DNA from: Dysgonomonas sp. 216
Lineage (GTDB): Bacteria > Bacteroidota > Bacteroidia > Bacteroidales > Dysgonomonadaceae
Reading direction: 5' to 3'
Assembly (NCBI RefSeq): GCF_010501065.1
Contig: NZ_QVMM01000002.1
Location: 62,001 to 126,000 of the forward strand
DNA: 64,000 bases
Positions 43,930-53,727 of this stretch are shown here, in pieces. Position 1 is the first letter of the stretch, and the number at the start of each line of letters is the position of its first letter. Made by a program: the position numbers and the translations under genes. Below the pieces are notes generated by a model. It saw nothing but the letters and a program-made list of their open reading frames with translations. It did no database searches and was not told where the DNA came from.

Positions 43930-45891
43930 ATGACGGATTTTTTGCATAAAACTCCGTTTCTTCGCTTTCTGATACCTCTAATAGTAGGTATTCTTATTCA
44001 ATATTACTTATATGTCCCTACAAGTATAGGCTTTATTCTGTTGTTCGCGGGGTTGGCAATAATGCTGGTTTCGTTTTTTATTAATCCTCAAAAACAATTT
44101 GGGTTAAGATGGTTATTTGGTGCCGGACTATTTTCCTGCCTCTTTGCGTTTGCTGTATTTCTGACTACCCATAGTCAACAAAAGGCAACATTCAGTTTCC
44201 CCGATAATAAAGAATCTTATCAGGGCTTAATAATAAACAGTCCGCAAACAAAGGAAAATTCAATAATGTGTGAGGTAAAACTCGACAACCGGAAGAAAGT
44301 AATATGTTATTTGCAACCGGGTATACGAAGCAGGCAGCTGCAAGTAGGCGAAAACATAATGTTTTTCGGAAAAATTGAGCCATTCAAAAACTTTGGTGAT
44401 CCCGATGAATTCGATTATGCACACTATATGTACAATAAAGGATTTTCGGGTTCGGTTTTCTTATATTCTTCCAACTGGGAAACAACAGAGGGTAAAAGTT
44501 TCTCTCCTTCGACAATAGCGCTCGGCTATCGGGATAAAATACTTCAATTTTATAAATCGTTAAACCTCGATGAAGATTCTTATGCCATGCTTGCCGCTTT
44601 AACCGTTGGCTATAAAGATTCTTTATCCGACGACTTGAAACAATCGTTCCGAAAAACCGGTACAGCGCATGTGCTTGCATTAAGTGGGTTGCATACAGGC
44701 ATAATTTACGGAATCATTCTGTCAATATTAGGACTTTTTATTCATCGCATCAATTGGAATAAATATGCACAGGTTTTTATTATTGCTGTTCTTTGGTGTT
44801 ATGCTTTTGTAACAGGGCTTTCGCCTTCCGTTATCAGGGCTGTAATAATGTTGTCAATTATTTGTGTTGCTCACATATACAATAGGAGAGGGCTGACTTT
44901 TAACAATATTTCTTTTGCTGCATTTGTAATGCTCGTTTATGAGCCTTTCTATGTTTTTGATATGGGCTTTCAACTTAGTTTTGCGGCTGTATCGGCAATT
45001 TGCTTTTTTCATCCTTACTTGTCATCAGTACAGATTAAAAACAGGTATTTACGATCGGGCTGGAATCTTTTCACTCTGTCGATAGCGGCACAATTGGGCA
45101 CTCTTCCCTTGTGCTTATATCACTTCGGCACTTTCCCTACTTATTTCTTTATCAGTAATATGTTGGTTGTACCTCTTATTTCCCTCATATTGTACACAAG
45201 TATGATTATGGTGGTAATAAGTTTATTTTCTACTATCCTTCCTTCGGTAATATCTTCGGTTATTATGCTGTTGCCAACTGCAATATTCGGGTTACTGATA
45301 AAGATACTGATGTTTGTAGTTCATTTTTTTGAAGGTCTTCCGTTTGCGTTGATCGAAAATATTAAGGTATCGATGTTTGGCATGCTATTTTTCGTGTGTG
45401 CAATAATTAGCTTATTAGCGTTTCTTATTCATCGCAGGTCTAAAACTCTTATTGTTTCTCAAGTATTTGTACTTCTGATTATGCTGAATTTTCTGGCAGA
45501 AAATTATTTACTAAAAGATGATATATTAAAAATATATAGTAGCAATAACAATTCTATAATAAAGTGGAACAATGGGAGGCAAATTCATGTTTTGGATTCG
45601 ATAAATCAGTACCGATTAATTCCTCTGGGTAACAAAGTTTTGTTGTCAACTAAAGCCAATTACTGGCAGGTAAACGAAGATGGTAATAGGCCTATAATAG
45701 ATTATTTGCACATTTTTAAATCCGATACCATTTCTTTATATTCTTTAACTCAAACATTTTCTATCAAAAATGTGATCATAGACCGTTCATTATCAGTTCG
45801 TAACCGTAATAGAATAAAAAGAGAATGTGAAAATATGGATATTCCGTTGCACGATATGGCTGAAAAAGGTATGTTTAGGTCAATTTTTTAA
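43930..45891 (+). CDS. ComEC/Rec2-like competence protein without metallo-hydrolase domain
   Basis: A 653-residue inner-membrane protein. Two hydrophobic segments at the start, a DUF4131/OB-like domain (about 90-185), and the Competence domain follow. The domain start is KTGTAHVLALSGLHTGIIYGI near 240, with about nine membrane helices to 530. The C-terminal 120 residues contain no HxHxDH motif, so the beta-lactamase-like nuclease domain of classical ComEC is missing, as is usual in many Bacteroidetes. It would form the channel for single-stranded DNA uptake; nuclease work would need another protein. Confidence 0.87.
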   Translation: MTDFLHKTPFLRFLIPLIVGILIQYYLYVPTSIGFILLFAGLAIMLVSFFINPQKQFGLRWLFGAGLFSCLFAFAVFLTTHSQQKATFSFPDNKESYQGLIINSPQTKENSIMCEVKLDNRKKVICYLQPGIRSRQLQVGENIMFFGKIEPFKNFGDPDEFDYAHYMYNKGFSGSVFLYSSNWETTEGKSFSPSTIALGYRDKILQFYKSLNLDEDSYAMLAALTVGYKDSLSDDLKQSFRKTGTAHVLALSGLHTGIIYGIILSILGLFIHRINWNKYAQVFIIAVLWCYAFVTGLSPSVIRAVIMLSIICVAHIYNRRGLTFNNISFAAFVMLVYEPFYVFDMGFQLSFAAVSAICFFHPYLSSVQIKNRYLRSGWNLFTLSIAAQLGTLPLCLYHFGTFPTYFFISNMLVVPLISLILYTSMIMVVISLFSTILPSVISSVIMLLPTAIFGLLIKILMFVVHFFEGLPFALIENIKVSMFGMLFFVCAIISLLAFLIHRRSKTLIVSQVFVLLIMLNFLAENYLLKDDILKIYSSNNNSIIKWNNGRQIHVLDSINQYRLIPLGNKVLLSTKANYWQVNEDGNRPIIDYLHIFKSDTISLYSLTQTFSIKNVIIDRSLSVRNRNRIKRECENMDIPLHDMAEKGMFRSIF

Positions 45892-45933
45892 TTATTTTTG
45901 TTAGAATATTTTCTGAAAGAGCCAATTAATATA

Positions 45934-46974
45934 ATGATTACTAAAGTAATAGCACAAGATAAGATTTCGAGGGTAGAGGATCTTCTTAATGACAATGAAA
46001 AAGTTGTTATAGTAACACATGTATCGCCCGACGGTGATGCGGTAGGCTCTTCACTGGGATTATTTCATTATCTTAACGATTCGGGCTACGAAGTAACGAT
46101 AATTGTGCCGAATAATTTCCCCGATTTTTTGGCTTGGCTTAAAGGATCAAAAGATATTCTTAATGCAGAGAAATATCCCGAATATGCCGAAAAACTTATA
46201 TCGGAAGCCGATATTATCTTCTGTCTTGACTTTAATACGCCCAAGCGTATAAATCAGCTTGGACCATGGGTTGAAGCTTCGAAGGCAAAAAAAGTTCTTA
46301 TAGATCATCATCCCCATCCGTTGGATTTTTGCGACATTACAATATCGCATCCCGAAATATCTTCGACAAGCGAACTGGTTTTCAGATTAATCTGTCGTAT
46401 GGGCGATTTCGACGAGATAAGTAAAGTTGGAGCCGAGTCCATATATACAGGAATGATGACCGATACAGGCGGTTTTACATATAACTCTAATAGCCCCGAA
46501 ATATATTATATTATAGGTCAGTTATTAGCAAAAGGGATTGATAAAGACCAAATTTACGCAAATGTTTACCACGATTATTCAGCCGATCGTTTTCGGATGT
46601 TAGGCTTTATGTTGTGCGAAAGAATGCGTATATTTCCCGAATATAACGCTGCTCTTATCTGGCTTTCGAAAGAAGAGCAAACTCGTTTCAATGCAAAAAA
46701 AGGGGATACCGAGGGCTTTTCGAATCTTCCGTTAAGCATAAAAGATATTTCTTTCTCCACTTTTATGAGAGAAGATAACGATATGATAAAAATGTCGTTT
46801 CGCTCTGCCGGAGACATTCCTACCAATTCATTTGCCTCTAAGTATTATAATGGAGGCGGACATCTGAATGCGTCGGGGGGAGAATTTTTTGGAACACTGG
46901 ATGAAGCGATAAAAATATACGAAAAAGCACTACCCGAATTCTTCAACAACTTAAAACAACAAACCGATAAATGA
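45934..46974 (+). CDS. DHH-family phosphoesterase (NrnA-like oligoribonuclease / pAp phosphatase)
   Basis: A 346-residue cytosolic phosphoesterase. The DHH domain has THVSPDGDAVGSSLGL, FCLDFNTPKR and LIDHHPHP (metal ligands). The later ESIYTGMMTDTGGFTYNS is also conserved. The DHHA1 domain ends GGGHLNASGG, the substrate-phosphate motif. Members degrade short RNA and pAp. The start is the ATG at 45934; a TTG twelve codons earlier is weaker. The stop overlaps the start of the next gene as ATGA, so translation is coupled. Confidence 0.9.
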   Translation: MITKVIAQDKISRVEDLLNDNEKVVIVTHVSPDGDAVGSSLGLFHYLNDSGYEVTIIVPNNFPDFLAWLKGSKDILNAEKYPEYAEKLISEADIIFCLDFNTPKRINQLGPWVEASKAKKVLIDHHPHPLDFCDITISHPEISSTSELVFRLICRMGDFDEISKVGAESIYTGMMTDTGGFTYNSNSPEIYYIIGQLLAKGIDKDQIYANVYHDYSADRFRMLGFMLCERMRIFPEYNAALIWLSKEEQTRFNAKKGDTEGFSNLPLSIKDISFSTFMREDNDMIKMSFRSAGDIPTNSFASKYYNGGGHLNASGGEFFGTLDEAIKIYEKALPEFFNNLKQQTDK

Positions 46975-48080
46975 AAAAACTGATCTCAGGCATAGTCCTG
47001 CTAATATTTATTTCTATTATTGCCGCATCGTGCAGTAAAACAGAAACGTATGCCGATAAACTAAAATCACAAAGTAAGGCTATAAGCAGGTTGATGAACG
47101 ACAGTGGTTTCTACACTACAAGTTCTTACCCAACTGACAGACCTTTTGATGAGGGTGAATTTTTCTCTGAGTCCAACCACGGAGTATTTTTTCATGTTAT
47201 CGATTCGGGTAATGGAAACCGTGCTGAACAAGGAACTGAAGTTACTGTAAGAATTCGAGGTACATATCGGCTTTTAAGCGATGCTATAACAGATAGTACG
47301 GCATGGGATAATACCCGACCGGGATTTGAAAATGAGTATATGAACTTTACCTATGGAAATACAAGTACATATAAATATTCAAGTTCTGCTTATGGTGTTT
47401 ACAACTATATGTTTACGTCAACAGGTTTAACTGTCCCTTTAAGTTATGTTGGAGAAAATGCCATTATAAAAATGATAGTGCCCTTTGGGGTAGGTTCTGC
47501 CTATCAGTCAAACTATTACGATCCTGTTTATTTTGGTTACATTAAATACGAATTTAGTAAAAAACAAGGAGAAGTTGAAATTCCGGAAGCCGAACAAAAA
47601 GCCATTAACGACCTGATAGCTGATTCGGGGATAATTGTCCTAAACGAATACCCATCTGATGGAGTGTTTGCCGAAAACGAGTTTTATTATCACAAAAGAA
47701 GTGGTGTATATTTTAATGTAGTAGACGAAGGATACGGACGACAAATAGATATTAACGACCGTCAGAAAGTACAAGTGACGCATTCGAATACTACTCGCCC
47801 GATGTTTGATGCTACTGCTATTTTTTCGAACGAAGCCGATCCCGACGATATTATAAGCTTCTATTACGGACAAGCAAGTACTTATACCGAAAAAGATGCT
47901 TCGAACGGGTATTCTAATTATACATTCAAATCGAAAGGTATGACTATACCTTTAGGCTTTGTACGAAACGGAGCTATTGTAAAAATGATAGTGCCCAGTA
48001 TCTCAGGATCTACCGTGCAAAAACTGAACGAAGAGTTCGTATACTTCGGTAAAATACAATATTCTTTTGATGAAGAATAA
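46971..48080 (+). CDS. DUF4827 lipoprotein with a duplicated domain
   Basis: A 369-residue lipoprotein (lipobox IAASC, cysteine 21). It contains two consecutive copies of the same domain: about 28-197 and 203-369. Shared segments include YPTDRPFDEGEFF/YPSDGVFAENEFY, GVFFHVIDSGNGNR/GVYFNVVDEGYGR, FKSKGMTIPL/FTSTGLTVPLS, and AIIKMIVP/AIVKMIVP followed by VYFGYIKYEF/VYFGKIQYSF. DUF4827 proteins are usually single copies of about 200 residues, FKBP-like in outline. The gene order DHH-DUF4827-glmM fits what I recall from Bacteroidales. Function unknown. Confidence 0.82.
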   Translation: MKKLISGIVLLIFISIIAASCSKTETYADKLKSQSKAISRLMNDSGFYTTSSYPTDRPFDEGEFFSESNHGVFFHVIDSGNGNRAEQGTEVTVRIRGTYRLLSDAITDSTAWDNTRPGFENEYMNFTYGNTSTYKYSSSAYGVYNYMFTSTGLTVPLSYVGENAIIKMIVPFGVGSAYQSNYYDPVYFGYIKYEFSKKQGEVEIPEAEQKAINDLIADSGIIVLNEYPSDGVFAENEFYYHKRSGVYFNVVDEGYGRQIDINDRQKVQVTHSNTTRPMFDATAIFSNEADPDDIISFYYGQASTYTEKDASNGYSNYTFKSKGMTIPLGFVRNGAIVKMIVPSISGSTVQKLNEEFVYFGKIQYSFDEE

Positions 48081-48111
48081 ACTTTAAGAACCAAACAAAA
48101 GAACTCGTGTT

Positions 48112-49497
48112 ATGACACTAATAAAATCAATATCCGGAATAAGGGGTACAATAGGAGGGAGTGTAGGCGAAGGTCTGAATCCGTTGGATACCGTTAAATT
48201 TGTTTCGGCATACGGTATATTCATTAAAAAAACAACACAGATAAAAAGCAACAAAATTGTTGTAGGGCGTGACGCTCGTATATCGGGAGCAATGATGGAG
48301 CAGCTTGTTGCCGGCACATTAATGGGACTGGGTTTCGATGTAGTAAACATTGGTTTGGCTACTACACCAACAACCGAAGTAGCTGTAACTGCCGAAAACG
48401 CTTGTGGTGGAATTATTCTTACAGCAAGCCATAACCCAAAGCAATGGAATGCCTTAAAGCTGTTAAATGAAAAAGGTGAATTTTTAAATGCAGCCGAAGG
48501 TGCCGAAGTATTACGTATTGCTGAGGCTGAAGAGTTTATTTATGCAGATGTAGATAACCTTGGAAATGAAATAAAAGCCGATTATACCGATTATCATATA
48601 AAAGCCGTGCTCGATTTGGAGCTTGTTGATGCAGATGCTATAAAAGCTGCAAACTTTAAGGTAGCTATTGATTGTGTAAACTCGGTGGGCGGTGTTGTTC
48701 TGCCCAAGCTTTTAAAAGCATTGGGTGTAAAAGATATTGTTGAACTATATTGCGAACCTAACGGACAATTTCCTCATAATCCGGAACCCTTACCCGAGAA
48801 CCTGCAAGAAATATCGGGACTGATGAAAAAAGGAGGAGTTGACGTGGGCTTTGTTGTAGACCCTGATGTTGACCGCCTTGCTATTGTTTGTGAAGATGGC
48901 GAAATGTTTAACGAAGAATATACTCTTGTGGCTATTGCCGACTACGTTCTGCGCCATACTCCCGGAGCTACAGTTTCGAATTTAAGTTCGAGCCGTGCTT
49001 TGCGCGATGTTACACACCGTTTTGGATGCGATTATTATGCTGCCGCCGTTGGTGAGGTTAATGTTACAACTAAAATGAAAGAAGTTAATGCTGTGTTTGG
49101 AGGAGAAGGGAATGGCGGGGTCATTTATCCTGCAAGCCACTACGGGCGCGATGCTTTGGTTGGTATTGCTTTATTTCTGACACACCTTGCTAAAGAAAAG
49201 AAAACAGTTAGTCAACTAAGAGCAACTTACCCGCAATATTACATAGCAAAGCAGAAAATAGAATTAACTCCCGATATTGATGTCGATGCGATTCTGAAAG
49301 CTGTTAAAGACAAATTTGCAGGTTTTGATGTTACCGATATAGACGGAGTGAAGATAGATTTTACCGAAAAATGGGTACATCTTCGAAAATCGAATACAGA
49401 ACCGATAATCAGGATTTATTCCGAAGCTTCGACAATGAAGGATGCTGAAACAGCCGGGGCCGAGATTATAGATATAATAAAATCGATGGTTAAATAA
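48112..49497 (+). CDS. glmM: Phosphoglucosamine mutase / phosphohexomutase
   Basis: A 461-residue alpha-phosphohexomutase. It converts glucosamine-6-P to glucosamine-1-P for peptidoglycan and LPS precursors. The phosphoserine loop is TASHNPKQWNALK near 102-114, the metal loop DPDVDRLAI near 245-253, the sugar loop GEGNGGVIYP near 325-334, and the phosphate loop RKSNTEPIIRIY near 425. A few related mutases act on mannose or glucose phosphates, so glmM is a likely but not certain assignment. It follows the DUF4827 gene by 31 bases. Confidence 0.88.
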   Translation: MTLIKSISGIRGTIGGSVGEGLNPLDTVKFVSAYGIFIKKTTQIKSNKIVVGRDARISGAMMEQLVAGTLMGLGFDVVNIGLATTPTTEVAVTAENACGGIILTASHNPKQWNALKLLNEKGEFLNAAEGAEVLRIAEAEEFIYADVDNLGNEIKADYTDYHIKAVLDLELVDADAIKAANFKVAIDCVNSVGGVVLPKLLKALGVKDIVELYCEPNGQFPHNPEPLPENLQEISGLMKKGGVDVGFVVDPDVDRLAIVCEDGEMFNEEYTLVAIADYVLRHTPGATVSNLSSSRALRDVTHRFGCDYYAAAVGEVNVTTKMKEVNAVFGGEGNGGVIYPASHYGRDALVGIALFLTHLAKEKKTVSQLRATYPQYYIAKQKIELTPDIDVDAILKAVKDKFAGFDVTDIDGVKIDFTEKWVHLRKSNTEPIIRIYSEASTMKDAETAGAEIIDIIKSMVK

Positions 49498-49504
49498 TGA
49501 TAGA

Positions 49505-49531
49505 AAGGGGTTGCTGAATTAGTAGCCCCTT
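49505..49531. terminator. Terminator between glmM and the aminotransferase gene
   Basis: The stem AAGGGGTTGCT/AGTAGCCCCTT contains wobble pairs. It lies just after glmM and overlaps the stop codon of the convergent DegT gene. Confidence 0.65.
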
Positions 49532-50633
49532 ACCATTTATTTAAAACTTCAATTACTTTATCTGCTTCTTCCTGTGCGATTCCAAAAAATAAAGGTAGGC
49601 TAAGAACTTCCTGATGTATTTTTTCGGTTATCGGATAACTGTCTTTTTCCCATTCTTTATAAGCTTCTTGTTTATGCGGGGGAATGGGGTAATGTACTTG
49701 TGATTGAATACCGTTATCTAATAAATATTTTTTTAAGCTATCTCTTTGTTGGGCTCTTATAACAAACAGATGAAAAGTGTGCTCTTCGGGTTTTCTAAAC
49801 TCAGGGAGTATAATTTTAGGATTTGATATGCTTTTCAGATAGTGTAGGGCAATATTACGCCTTGTTTCAATATCTTCGTCCAGATACTTTAGTTTTGCGC
49901 TTAAAACGGCTGCCTGTATTTCGTCCAAACGCGAGTTTATCCCTTTATATTGATGTACATACTTTTCTTTCGAGCCGTAGTTCGCAATGCTTCTGATAGC
50001 ATCTGATAATTGTGCATCGTTTGTAGTAACAGCCCCGGCATCGCCCAAAGCTCCAAGATTTTTTGTAGGATAAAAACTAAAAGCCGAAGCATCGCATAAA
50101 TTTCCGGTTTTACTATTGTTGTATACAGCCCCATGTGCTTGCGCAACATCATCAATGAGTTTCAGGTTGTATTTTTCCGATATAGTTTTTAGAGGCTCCA
50201 TATCACAAACCTGCCCATAAAGATGAACAGCCAGAATGGCTTTCGTTTTATCGGTTATTTTCTCCTCAATTTTGGATGCATCCAGATTATAAGTATTAAT
50301 ATTGGGTTCAACCAGCACAGGTATTAAACCACTTTCGGTAATAGCCAGAATGCTGGCAATATAAGTATTTGCCGGAACAATAACCTCATCACCTCTGCTA
50401 AATACTCCTATCTCAATATAAGCCGAAAAAATTAGCCGTATAGCATCCAATCCGTTCCCTACGCCAATGCAGGAGCTTGTACCGCAATAAGCCGCAAACT
50501 CGTGTTCGAAATTGCTACATTCTTTTCCGTGTATGTACCATCCGGATTGTGCAACTCTTAAAACAGTGTCGTTTATTTCGGCTTGATGCCGTTCGTTTAC
50601 ACGTTTAAGATCGAGAAAAGGTATCGTTTTCAT
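49530..50633 (-). CDS. DegT/DnrJ/EryC1-family sugar aminotransferase (FdtB-like)
   Basis: A 367-residue PLP-dependent aminotransferase that transfers an amino group to a keto-sugar nucleotide. Start [17 protein letters not shown], then [39 protein letters not shown] (PLP-ring aspartate) and the PLP lysine in [17 protein letters not shown] near 188. The order cupin-isomerase, acyltransferase, aminotransferase is the FdtA-FdtC-FdtB logic of dTDP-3-amino-3,6-dideoxyhexose synthesis. Its start overlaps the upstream gene by 4 bases. It is the last gene of the minus-strand unit. Confidence 0.9.
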   Translation of the reverse strand: MKTIPFLDLKRVNERHQAEINDTVLRVAQSGWYIHGKECSNFEHEFAAYCGTSSCIGVGNGLDAIRLIFSAYIEIGVFSRGDEVIVPANTYIASILAITESGLIPVLVEPNINTYNLDASKIEEKITDKTKAILAVHLYGQVCDMEPLKTISEKYNLKLIDDVAQAHGAVYNNSKTGNLCDASAFSFYPTKNLGALGDAGAVTTNDAQLSDAIRSIANYGSKEKYVHQYKGINSRLDEIQAAVLSAKLKYLDEDIETRRNIALHYLKSISNPKIILPEFRKPEEHTFHLFVIRAQQRDSLKKYLLDNGIQSQVHYPIPPHKQEAYKEWEKDSYPITEKIHQEVLSLPLFFGIAQEEADKVIEVLNKW

Positions 50634-51565
50634 TTTATGTCAATCAAATAAGTATCGTATACTATTGCTCTGGCGCCGAAGCCTTCTTTCTGAAATATCA
50701 GCCCCGAATTAAGGTATAGTCCTCCATTTTCGGTAGATATTCCGAAATCAAAGTATCTTTTATCCGAAAAGTATCTGTTGATGAGGGTATCAAATAAAAG
50801 GTCTAATGCCCCGATTTGTTTTCCCCGTTCATTTGCCGAGATATACTGGATATGTGCAACAGAATTGGTTTCGAAGATTAGGCTTCCTGCAATAATTTCG
50901 GTATTCTCCGATACTGTGAATAACTTTATGTTATCGGGGAATTTCGACTTCAAATATTGAATTTCGGCTAAAGAATGCACCGGTTTCGCATTATACCTGA
51001 TACGTAAGTTTTCGTCTAAAACATGCCAAAAACCGTCTAAAGAAGAATTTTCTAATATTTGTAATTTAAAGCCAGAGGCTTTTTTTACCTGTTTTTTTCG
51101 TGACTGCCCATAAGGTTGCTTATTTGCTAATTCTATTGTCGACGAAACTGTTCTTGACGACAGAGAAGCTCCATTTCTGAACAGAGCATATAAATCTTCT
51201 TCTGCAGGATAGTTGTGATAGATATGTGGAATGGCTTTATAGTAAAATGACTTAATACCAATATTTTTTAAATACGCTGTGAGTAACGAAAAAATATTCA
51301 ATATATCGTCTGTCTTAATATGATGCGATAATACCAGTCCTCCGTAAGTAAGACCTTGATGTGAATAAAAAATGTCATCTGATATATTTGCAGGCAGAAT
51401 AGCAATGAGTTTATCTTTACTGTAAAACATCAAGGAATGATCTTTAAATCTGTCCGAATGATATTCCATAAAATCGCGGCAGAATAAAAATGTTCCGTTT
51501 TTTGATGAAAGGACAAAATTATCCCACAAAGCCTTATCTTCCGCAGTATATTGTTTAATCAACAT
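50630..51565 (-). CDS. GNAT/FemAB-like acyltransferase of the amino-sugar unit
   Basis: A 311-residue protein with two GNAT-like halves, as in FemAB-type transferases. The second half holds the acetyl-CoA-binding region ([25 protein letters not shown] near 233-257), ended by [16 protein letters not shown]. It stands between the FdtA-like and DegT genes with overlaps on both sides (11 and 4 bases). This suggests it acylates the amino sugar, replacing the hexapeptide-repeat FdtC enzyme seen elsewhere. Substrate inferred from context. Confidence 0.75.
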   Translation of the reverse strand: MLIKQYTAEDKALWDNFVLSSKNGTFLFCRDFMEYHSDRFKDHSLMFYSKDKLIAILPANISDDIFYSHQGLTYGGLVLSHHIKTDDILNIFSLLTAYLKNIGIKSFYYKAIPHIYHNYPAEEDLYALFRNGASLSSRTVSSTIELANKQPYGQSRKKQVKKASGFKLQILENSSLDGFWHVLDENLRIRYNAKPVHSLAEIQYLKSKFPDNIKLFTVSENTEIIAGSLIFETNSVAHIQYISANERGKQIGALDLLFDTLINRYFSDKRYFDFGISTENGGLYLNSGLIFQKEGFGARAIVYDTYLIDIK

Positions 51566-52439
51566 CAGGTTTGTAGTTTTTAAAGTCCGAATATTTACGA
51601 ATATAATCTTCCGATTCGTATATATGTGATGTTAAAACTAAACTTACAGCCCCCGACGAAAAATTCTTTTCTACCGCCCAAATTCCGGGGGGTAAATATA
51701 GTCCCATCATGGGCCTGTTTAATGTAACAATCCGTTTGTTTACCCCATCGTCCAGTTCTACATCAAAACTTCCACTGACCGCTATTAAAAACTGATGGCA
51801 ATATTTATGTGCATGCCCACCCCGTGTTTGACCTGATGGAATATCATATATATAAAATACACGGGCAATATCGAACGGAATATTTTCGGAATTATGTATG
51901 GGTGTAATATTTCCGGCCCGGTTTCTTATAACGGGAAGTTCAATAAGATTGCAATCATACACAGTATTATTTGCCGGGTTAAAGGGTTCTTTACTAGGTC
52001 TGTTTTTTAATAAAACAGTATTATTACCTTCCGATAAGGGTTCTTGCTTTATGTATCGTTTAAAATCTCTGTAATTGCGGATATAATCATCTTCATCAAA
52101 AGGCTCGGATGTGATTATTAAACATACCGAGTTTGTCGAAAAATTCTCTAAAGAACGCCACATTTTGCTAGGAACGTATAAGCCTTTATACGAACGGTTA
52201 AGCGTATGCCTGCGTACCTGAGTCCCATTGTCGAGAACAACATCGAAACTTCCTGACAGAGCGATAATAACCTCCTCTTGGCTTTTGAATGCGTGACTAC
52301 CACGAACCTGTCCTCCCGGAACGTCATAAATCCAGTAAACCCTTGCAATATTGAAAGGTATCTGGTCTAAGGCTTCGGCAAAGGAAAGATTTCCCCTTCT
52401 GTCCTCTATTTTCGGAAAATCAATAATTCGTTCACGCAT
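51555..52439 (-). CDS. Tandem double FdtA/WxcM-type cupin (dTDP-sugar 3,4-ketoisomerase)
   Basis: A 294-residue protein made of two homologous cupin domains (about 1-130 and 150-290). The second has the intact FdtA/QdtA motif GQTRGGHAHKYCHQFLIAVSG. The first reads GQVRGSHAFKSQEEVIIALSG, with the second histidine of HAH replaced by Phe. FdtA-type enzymes move a keto group from C4 to C3 before amination. The second domain is probably catalytic and the first structural, or of altered function. The start lies 4 bases after the EnvC gene. Confidence 0.85.
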   Translation of the reverse strand: MRERIIDFPKIEDRRGNLSFAEALDQIPFNIARVYWIYDVPGGQVRGSHAFKSQEEVIIALSGSFDVVLDNGTQVRRHTLNRSYKGLYVPSKMWRSLENFSTNSVCLIITSEPFDEDDYIRNYRDFKRYIKQEPLSEGNNTVLLKNRPSKEPFNPANNTVYDCNLIELPVIRNRAGNITPIHNSENIPFDIARVFYIYDIPSGQTRGGHAHKYCHQFLIAVSGSFDVELDDGVNKRIVTLNRPMMGLYLPPGIWAVEKNFSSGAVSLVLTSHIYESEDYIRKYSDFKNYKPDVD

Positions 52440-52443
52440 AGTA

Positions 52444-53727
52444 TTATTGTTTAAGCCATTGTTCGGGATTAAGAGTACCCGATTTGTGTTTTATCGCAAA
52501 TTCAAGAATTGTTGCACCATTATCGGGATCGGAAAATATTTTACCTAAATTCTGTCCGGCTTTTACTTCTTGTCCTTCTTTTACATAAACATCCTTAACA
52601 TTAGAATACAAAGTCATATAGTCTCCATGACTTACAACAATCGTATTATTATACCCGCGGGAAGGTCTTACGATAAATATGGTTCCGTTAAATACGGCCT
52701 TTGCTGTGGCGCCATTTTCGGTTCTTATCTGAATTGCCGTATTGCGTATCGAAGCAGTAGGAACCGTGGGATGAGGTTGTATACCATATTTTCCTACAAT
52801 AGTTGCTCTTTGAGCCACAGGCATCGGTATTTTTCCTTTATTGGAGGCAAAGCTACTGGTTAACTTGTAGTTTCTTTCAACAGTTTGTGCCCCATCTATT
52901 TTTTCTATATCTTTCGATGTAAGCTTTGTGCCTTTAGCCTTTTCTAACCGTGCTTTTTCTTCTGCTATGCGTTTGGCTTCACGTTCGCGGCGGGCATACT
53001 CCTCGGCAATAATACGGTCGATCTGTTTACTGAGCTCCTGTGCTTGTTGTTGCTGTTTTTTTACTAGTGCAGTAAGCTCTTTTTCCTGCTTTTTGGCTTC
53101 TCCCATATCTTTATTCAGGTCGGCCTCTTCTTTTTTAAGATTGTCTTGTTCCTGTTTACGCTGAGAAAGCAATGCAAGTTTTTCACTCTTCTGTTTGTCT
53201 AGCTCTTCTTTCTTAGCCACCAATTCTTTTTGCTGCTTTTTAATATCTTCGGCTTGTTGATTACGCCACTCCGAATATTCTCGCAAGTATTTCATTCTCC
53301 GAAACGATTCGGTAAATGATTTTCCGGAGAGAACGAACATCAGATTATTTTGATTTTGTCTTCTCGACATCACTCCCTCTATAGCTGTTGCATACTGTCC
53401 TCGTTTTTCTTTGAGTTCGCCTTCCAGCATTTTAATTTCCGATTCGGTTTTCTTTTGCTCGGCAGAAATAGCTCTTATTTCGCTATTTAATACAGCTAAC
53501 ACTTGTTGACGGAGTTTTACTTGTTCTCTGTTCAGCGTTATCTTATTCAGTAGCGAGGCTGCTGTTTTTTTAGTGTTGGTTATCAGGTGAGTATTGTTTG
53601 CAATTTGCTCCAATATCTTCTTACGCTGTTCCTCTAATTTACGAGTATCTCCATTTTGCCCGTAAACCACAAATCCGGTAAAAAGCAAAATAGAAGTAAA
53701 TAGTATGGTTTTTATCGTAAATCTCAT
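52444..53727 (-). CDS. EnvC-like murein hydrolase activator (degenerate M23 domain)
   Basis: A 427-residue secreted protein. Residues 1-23 form a signal peptide (ending VVYGQ). A long coiled coil rich in K, E and Q follows (about 25-265), then an M23/LytM domain from about 300 to the end. The LytM metal site is incomplete: VSHGDYMTLYSNV keeps one histidine, but the usual HxH near the end is replaced (ILEFAIKHKSG). Such EnvC-like proteins activate amidases during division rather than cut the wall. Its start overlaps the DUF4292 stop by 4 bases. Confidence 0.9.
   Translation of the reverse strand: MRFTIKTILFTSILLFTGFVVYGQNGDTRKLEEQRKKILEQIANNTHLITNTKKTAASLLNKITLNREQVKLRQQVLAVLNSEIRAISAEQKKTESEIKMLEGELKEKRGQYATAIEGVMSRRQNQNNLMFVLSGKSFTESFRRMKYLREYSEWRNQQAEDIKKQQKELVAKKEELDKQKSEKLALLSQRKQEQDNLKKEEADLNKDMGEAKKQEKELTALVKKQQQQAQELSKQIDRIIAEEYARREREAKRIAEEKARLEKAKGTKLTSKDIEKIDGAQTVERNYKLTSSFASNKGKIPMPVAQRATIVGKYGIQPHPTVPTASIRNTAIQIRTENGATAKAVFNGTIFIVRPSRGYNNTIVVSHGDYMTLYSNVKDVYVKEGQEVKAGQNLGKIFSDPDNGATILEFAIKHKSGTLNPEQWLKQ

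Noticed and set aside
45480..45891. ComEC truncated by mutation
   Set aside because: The missing C-terminal metallo-hydrolase domain is a usual state in Bacteroidetes, and the gene ends cleanly before the next gene.
45898..45933. Earlier TTG start for the DHH phosphoesterase
   Set aside because: The ATG at 45934 fits the family start; the extra twelve residues are AT-rich and lack a start context.
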